Shown here: in pieces, positions 61,397 through 64,000 of the stretch
Numbering within the stretch: position 1 is the first letter of the stretch
Layout: every line of letters starts with the position of its first letter
Source: Rhodoligotrophos defluvii
Lineage (GTDB): Bacteria > Pseudomonadota > Alphaproteobacteria > Rhizobiales > Im1
DNA length: 64,000 bases
Direction: 5' to 3'
Assembly (NCBI RefSeq): GCF_005281615.1
Contig: NZ_SZZM01000008.1
Location: 62,001 to 126,000 of the forward strand
Position numbers and translations under genes: made by a program
Notes under the pieces: model-generated
The model's database searches: none
What the model was told of the DNA's origin: nothing
Seen by the model: only the letters and a program-made list of their open reading frames with translations

Positions 61397-61934
61397 TGTC
61401 CTCGCATCGCTTCTCGATATCGCGCAGCCAGCGCCAGGAGACGAAGATTCCCGCGGCGACATAGGTGAGGGGACAGGCAATCAGCATCCACAGCCCCGCG
61501 AGCTGCTGGTCGGCCAGAGCCGAGGCGCCATGAGCCGTCCCGTGCGAATGACCGAACAAAACGCGCGGCGAGAAGGTGAGGAGCACACCGAGCAGGCAGA
61601 AGAGCTTGCCGGTGATCAGAAGGGCGAAGATCGACCGCCATTGCTGGTCGCCGGGCATGGTCGCCAAAGCGCCCCAGAACAGCAGGGCCGAGGCGAACAG
61701 CGAAAGGTGCATGGCGAGGAGGAGGCTGGTGTCTGCCATGGCCGCATCGAACACCCGCGGTGCATGCCAGCCCCAGAGTAGGCCGAGCTGCAGCAGCGTC
61801 GCCAAGGGCCACACGCGCCAGAGACCGTCTGGCAGGTGCCGGCGCAAGGCCAGGACGATGATCGGCGCAGCGAGGTTCATCGTCAGGATGTGCTGTAACA
61901 TATGGCTCGCGAGCGGGCCTAAGGATGCATCCAT
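61380..61934 (-). CDS. ctaG: cytochrome c oxidase assembly factor, caa3 CtaG type
   Basis: 184 residues from ATG 61934, with AGGAAGGGAAAACGGG upstream. Seen: SHMLQHILTMNLAAPIIVLAL, a conserved His motif of the caa3_CtaG family, GLLWGWHAPRVFDAAM, and FGALAxMPGDQQW-like loop; about five membrane helices. It is shorter than Bacillus CtaG but covers the core. It should help CuB or CuA insertion. It is the first gene of the oxidase operon and divergent from the MHS transporter. Confidence 0.82.
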   Translation of the reverse strand: MDASLGPLASHMLQHILTMNLAAPIIVLALRRHLPDGLWRVWPLATLLQLGLLWGWHAPRVFDAAMADTSLLLAMHLSLFASALLFWGALATMPGDQQWRSIFALLITGKLFCLLGVLLTFSPRVLFGHSHGTAHGASALADQQLAGLWMLIACPLTYVAAGIFVSWRWLRDIEKRCEDNGRPA

Positions 61935-62088
61935 CCCGTTTTCCCTTCCTGCGCCGGACTGGTGCCAGGCGAATGCCGCGTCGGGCCTCCGAGAGCCGAA
62001 CGCGCTCGATGCTGCGAAGTTCCCCGCCACTTGGGCTTTACACTTGAGTGGCAGGGCATAAACTCTGTGGGCCTTGCGCTGGGGGGAC

Positions 62089-63393
62089 ATGCGCCTGACG
62101 ACCGGAAAACAAGCCGTTGCCGAGAGGCGGCGCCGACCCATCGCCGCCGGAATGATCGGCAACGTGCTCGAGTGGTACGACTTCGCAATCTACGGCTATT
62201 TCGCGGCTGCGATTGGCCGGCAGTTCTTCCCGCACGAGGATCCGGTGGCCCAGCTGATCGCCGCGTTCGGCATATTCGCGCTGGGCTACCTGATGCGGCC
62301 GCTCGGCGGCATCATCATCGGCCATATCGGCGATCGCCATGGCCGGCGGGCGGCGCTGACCTTTTCGGTCACGGCCATGGCCATTCCAACGTTCCTGATG
62401 GGCTTGCTGCCGGGCTATGGTACGCTCGGGCTGGCCGCGCCCCTTCTTCTGATGACATTGCGGATGATCCAGGGCCTTTCGGTGGGCGGCGAGCAGACCT
62501 GCTCGATCGTCTTCCTGGCGGAACACGCGCCGGAAGGCCGCCGCGGTGTCATGGCAGCACTTGCGACCTGCGGCGCGATCGGAGGGCTTCTGCTCGGATC
62601 GGCCACGGGTGCCATTCTCGCAGCCCTGATGACGGAGCAGGCGCTCGAGGCCTGGGGCTGGCGGGTACCGTTCCTCATGGGACTGGCCATCGGCGCGGCC
62701 GGCTACCTGCTGCGCCGGCACGTGCTGGACGTCATGCCGGAGATGCGGCCGCAGCGCGCGCCCATTGTGGAAACGGTCCGCGAACACTGGCGCCGCGTTC
62801 TTGCACTTGCCGGGATATGCGCGTTCAACGCGGTCGGCTTCTACATCGCCTTTGTCTATCTGGTGAGCTGGCTGCAGAATGCCGACGGCTTCCCACCCTC
62901 GCGCGCGCTCGACATCAACACCATCAGCATGGTGGTCATGCTGCCGGTGGTGATCGCCGGAGGATTGTTGAGCGACCGTATCGGCCGCAAGCCGGTGATG
63001 CTGGCGGCGCTGCTCATCGGGTTGGGTGGCGCGGTCCCGCTGTTCTGGCTGCTCGGCGAGCCCTCTCCGGCCCTGGCTCTGCTCGGGCAGCTGGGCTTCG
63101 CGTTGGCGATTGGGCTTTATGGCGGCGCCCTTCCGGCTCTGCTTGCGGAGGCTGCACCGGCCGACGTGCGTTGCACTGCGGTTGCGCTCGGCTTCAACAT
63201 CGCCTTCGGCATCATGGGCGGCGCTGCGCCGCTGGCGGCGACCTGGCTGGTCGAGCGAACCGGCAGCGAGATGGCACCTGCCTATATCATCATGGCCGTG
63301 GCCGCCATAAGCCTGCTCACACTGGCGCTGTTCCGCGAGACCTATCGGCTTCCGTTCTTGAAGACGTTCCAGCTCGCCAATACTGATGGTTAA
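62089..63393 (+). CDS. MFS transporter, metabolite:H+ symporter (MHS) family
   Basis: 434 residues, twelve membrane helices. Seen: NVLEWYDFAIYGYFAAAIG at helix 1, RPLGGIIIGHIGDRHGRRAAL with the loop 2-3 signature, RMIQGLSVGGEQTCSIVFLAEH, and GGLLSDRIGRKPVML in the second half. This matches the ProP/KgtP group, which imports small acids or osmolytes with protons. ATG 62089 is preferred; the ribosome site is close (GGGGGGA). Substrate unknown. No link to neighbours. Confidence 0.88.
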   Translation: MRLTTGKQAVAERRRRPIAAGMIGNVLEWYDFAIYGYFAAAIGRQFFPHEDPVAQLIAAFGIFALGYLMRPLGGIIIGHIGDRHGRRAALTFSVTAMAIPTFLMGLLPGYGTLGLAAPLLLMTLRMIQGLSVGGEQTCSIVFLAEHAPEGRRGVMAALATCGAIGGLLLGSATGAILAALMTEQALEAWGWRVPFLMGLAIGAAGYLLRRHVLDVMPEMRPQRAPIVETVREHWRRVLALAGICAFNAVGFYIAFVYLVSWLQNADGFPPSRALDINTISMVVMLPVVIAGGLLSDRIGRKPVMLAALLIGLGGAVPLFWLLGEPSPALALLGQLGFALAIGLYGGALPALLAEAAPADVRCTAVALGFNIAFGIMGGAAPLAATWLVERTGSEMAPAYIIMAVAAISLLTLALFRETYRLPFLKTFQLANTDG

Positions 63394-63457
63394 TTAAGAA
63401 AACTTCCTTAAAATTGCACAGTCACTGCGGGACTTGCGTGTGGATGGAAAGTAGTTT

Positions 63458-63493
63458 TTGACAAAATTGGAACCGGCGTTGCTGATCTATATT
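63458..63493 (+). promoter_or_regulatory. possible promoter elements before the repeat-protein gene
   Basis: TTGACA at 63458 and TATATT at 63488 lie upstream of ATG 63556, but are 24 bp apart, longer than usual; TTGGAA at 63467 gives 15 bp. The surroundings are AT-rich. Confidence 0.3.
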
Positions 63494-63555
63494 CAATTCC
63501 CATCGACGGGAGTGATCGAGTCTCTCGATGACGCTTGATTGATGGAGGTAAGCTT

Positions 63556-64000
63556 ATGAAAGCGACCAAGGTTCTGGAGAAATATCCCAACATTCTATTC
63601 GGCGCGGTGTGCTTCGCTGCTCTGGCGCTTCAGGCGCCCGGCCCGGCCTCGGCTCAAAATGGCATCGGCGTGGGTGTGGGAGCCTCGATCGGCGGCTCCA
63701 ATGGGGTCGGCGTGGGGGCGGGCGTGTCCATCGGCGGCTCTGACGGTATCGGGGCCGGAGCAGGCGCCTCGGTCGGCGGATCCAACGGGATCGGGGCCGG
63801 CGCAGGTGCTTCGATCGGTGGTGCCAACGGGATTGGGGCCGGAGCAGGCGCCTCGATCGGCGGATCCAACGGGATCGGGGCCGGCGCAGGTGCTTCGATC
63901 GGCGGATCCAACGGGATCGGGGCCGGAGCAGGCGCCTCGATCGGGGATTCCAGCGGGATTGGCGCAGGAGCCGGCGCGTCGGTCGGCGGTTCCGATGGTG
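63556..64000 (+). CDS. exported glycine-rich 14-residue repeat protein, 3' end outside the window
   Basis: 148 codons visible, with GGAGG 8 bp before the ATG and a signal peptide (cleavage near PGPASAQ, about residue 34). From residue 42 on it consists of 14-residue repeats of type GASIGGSNGIGAGA; eight units are seen, the last cut by the window end. Composition is Gly, Ala, Ser and Ile with few charges, giving a likely beta-helix or extended surface fibre. I do not recognise the family. It is the start of a larger gene. Confidence 0.8.
   Translation, partial: MKATKVLEKYPNILFGAVCFAALALQAPGPASAQNGIGVGVGASIGGSNGVGVGAGVSIGGSDGIGAGAGASVGGSNGIGAGAGASIGGANGIGAGAGASIGGSNGIGAGAGASIGGSNGIGAGAGASIGDSSGIGAGAGASVGGSDG
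63679..64000 (+). repeat. 42-bp tandem coding repeats
   Basis: About eight units of 42 bp, each encoding GASIGGSNGIGAGA or a close variant, continuing past the window end. Alternate units share silent-site patterns (GCCGGAGCAGGCGCCTC against GCCGGCGCAGGTGCTTC), which points to duplication in 84-bp steps. Confidence 0.8.

Noticed and set aside
63679-64000. CRISPR-like array of regular repeats
   Set aside because: The units are contiguous, 42 bp, in frame, without spacers and follow a signal peptide, so they are coding repeats.

Overview
The window is high-GC DNA from an alphaproteobacterium, most likely of the order Hyphomicrobiales (Rhizobiales). Supporting signs are a roughly 100-bp dispersed palindromic repeat of the rhizobial intergenic-mosaic type (four copies), a BA14K-family envelope protein, two Ku proteins with a PE-LIG-POL LigD, and a caa3 oxidase whose subunit I is fused to subunit III. 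I cannot name the genus from the sequence alone.

Layout. (1) 1-17.2 kb is a surface-polysaccharide locus. It holds a formyltransferase (cut by the window edge), a PIG-L deacetylase, a DegT aminotransferase, an ATP-grasp/HAD pair, a Wzx-like flippase, two GT4 glycosyltransferases, a sulfotransferase, a FlaA1/CapD-type nucleotide-sugar dehydratase, an exported pectate-lyase-like enzyme, an FkbM methyltransferase fused to an SGNH-like domain, a nitroreductase and a second methyltransferase. Together these suggest a decorated glycan containing an N-formylated amino sugar and sulfate. (2) 17.3-23.4 kb is mixed: a 609-residue protein of unknown function, an M20D amidohydrolase, a tandem-GNAT protein and small exported proteins. 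(3) 23.6-31.46 kb looks like a genomic islet. A perfect 22-bp copy of the 3' end of the tRNA-Ser(GCU) gene lies at 23585-23606, in the same orientation as the intact gene at 31439-31531. The DNA between carries a nearly complete peptidoglycan amino-sugar salvage pathway: NamZ exo-muramidase, DOMON-like partner, MurA, amino-sugar kinase, MurQ, NagA and a SIS-type deaminase. No integrase is visible.

(4) 31.7-36 kb is an NHEJ cassette (ku, ligD, ku). (5) 36.1-42.3 kb has uppP, a BA14K protein, an EAL phosphodiesterase with a degenerate receiver domain, a metallophosphoesterase and a kinase/receiver pair. (6) 42.3-46.6 kb is an RND efflux pump, followed by tRNA-Lys(CUU). (7) 47.1-51.3 kb is a mosaic accessory locus: a 788-residue protein with Pro/Glu-rich and EF-hand-like calcium-loop segments, two tandem membrane paralogues with conserved N-termini and divergent AT-rich C-termini, and a decayed duplicate of the large gene's 5' end. 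(8) 51.3-54.3 kb has a GNAT gene and an RsbQ-like alpha/beta hydrolase translationally coupled to a PAS hybrid histidine kinase. (9) 54.9-62 kb is a six-gene caa3 oxidase operon with an inserted cation/Ca2+ exchanger-family gene. (10) 62.1-64 kb has an MHS-family transporter and the start of an exported protein built from 14-residue glycine-rich repeats, which runs off the window.

The most notable observations are the tRNA-bounded muropeptide-salvage islet, the RsbQ/PAS-kinase pair, the decayed and duplicated accessory locus at 47-51 kb, and the FkbM-SGNH fusion whose SGNH part seems to lack its catalytic residues.
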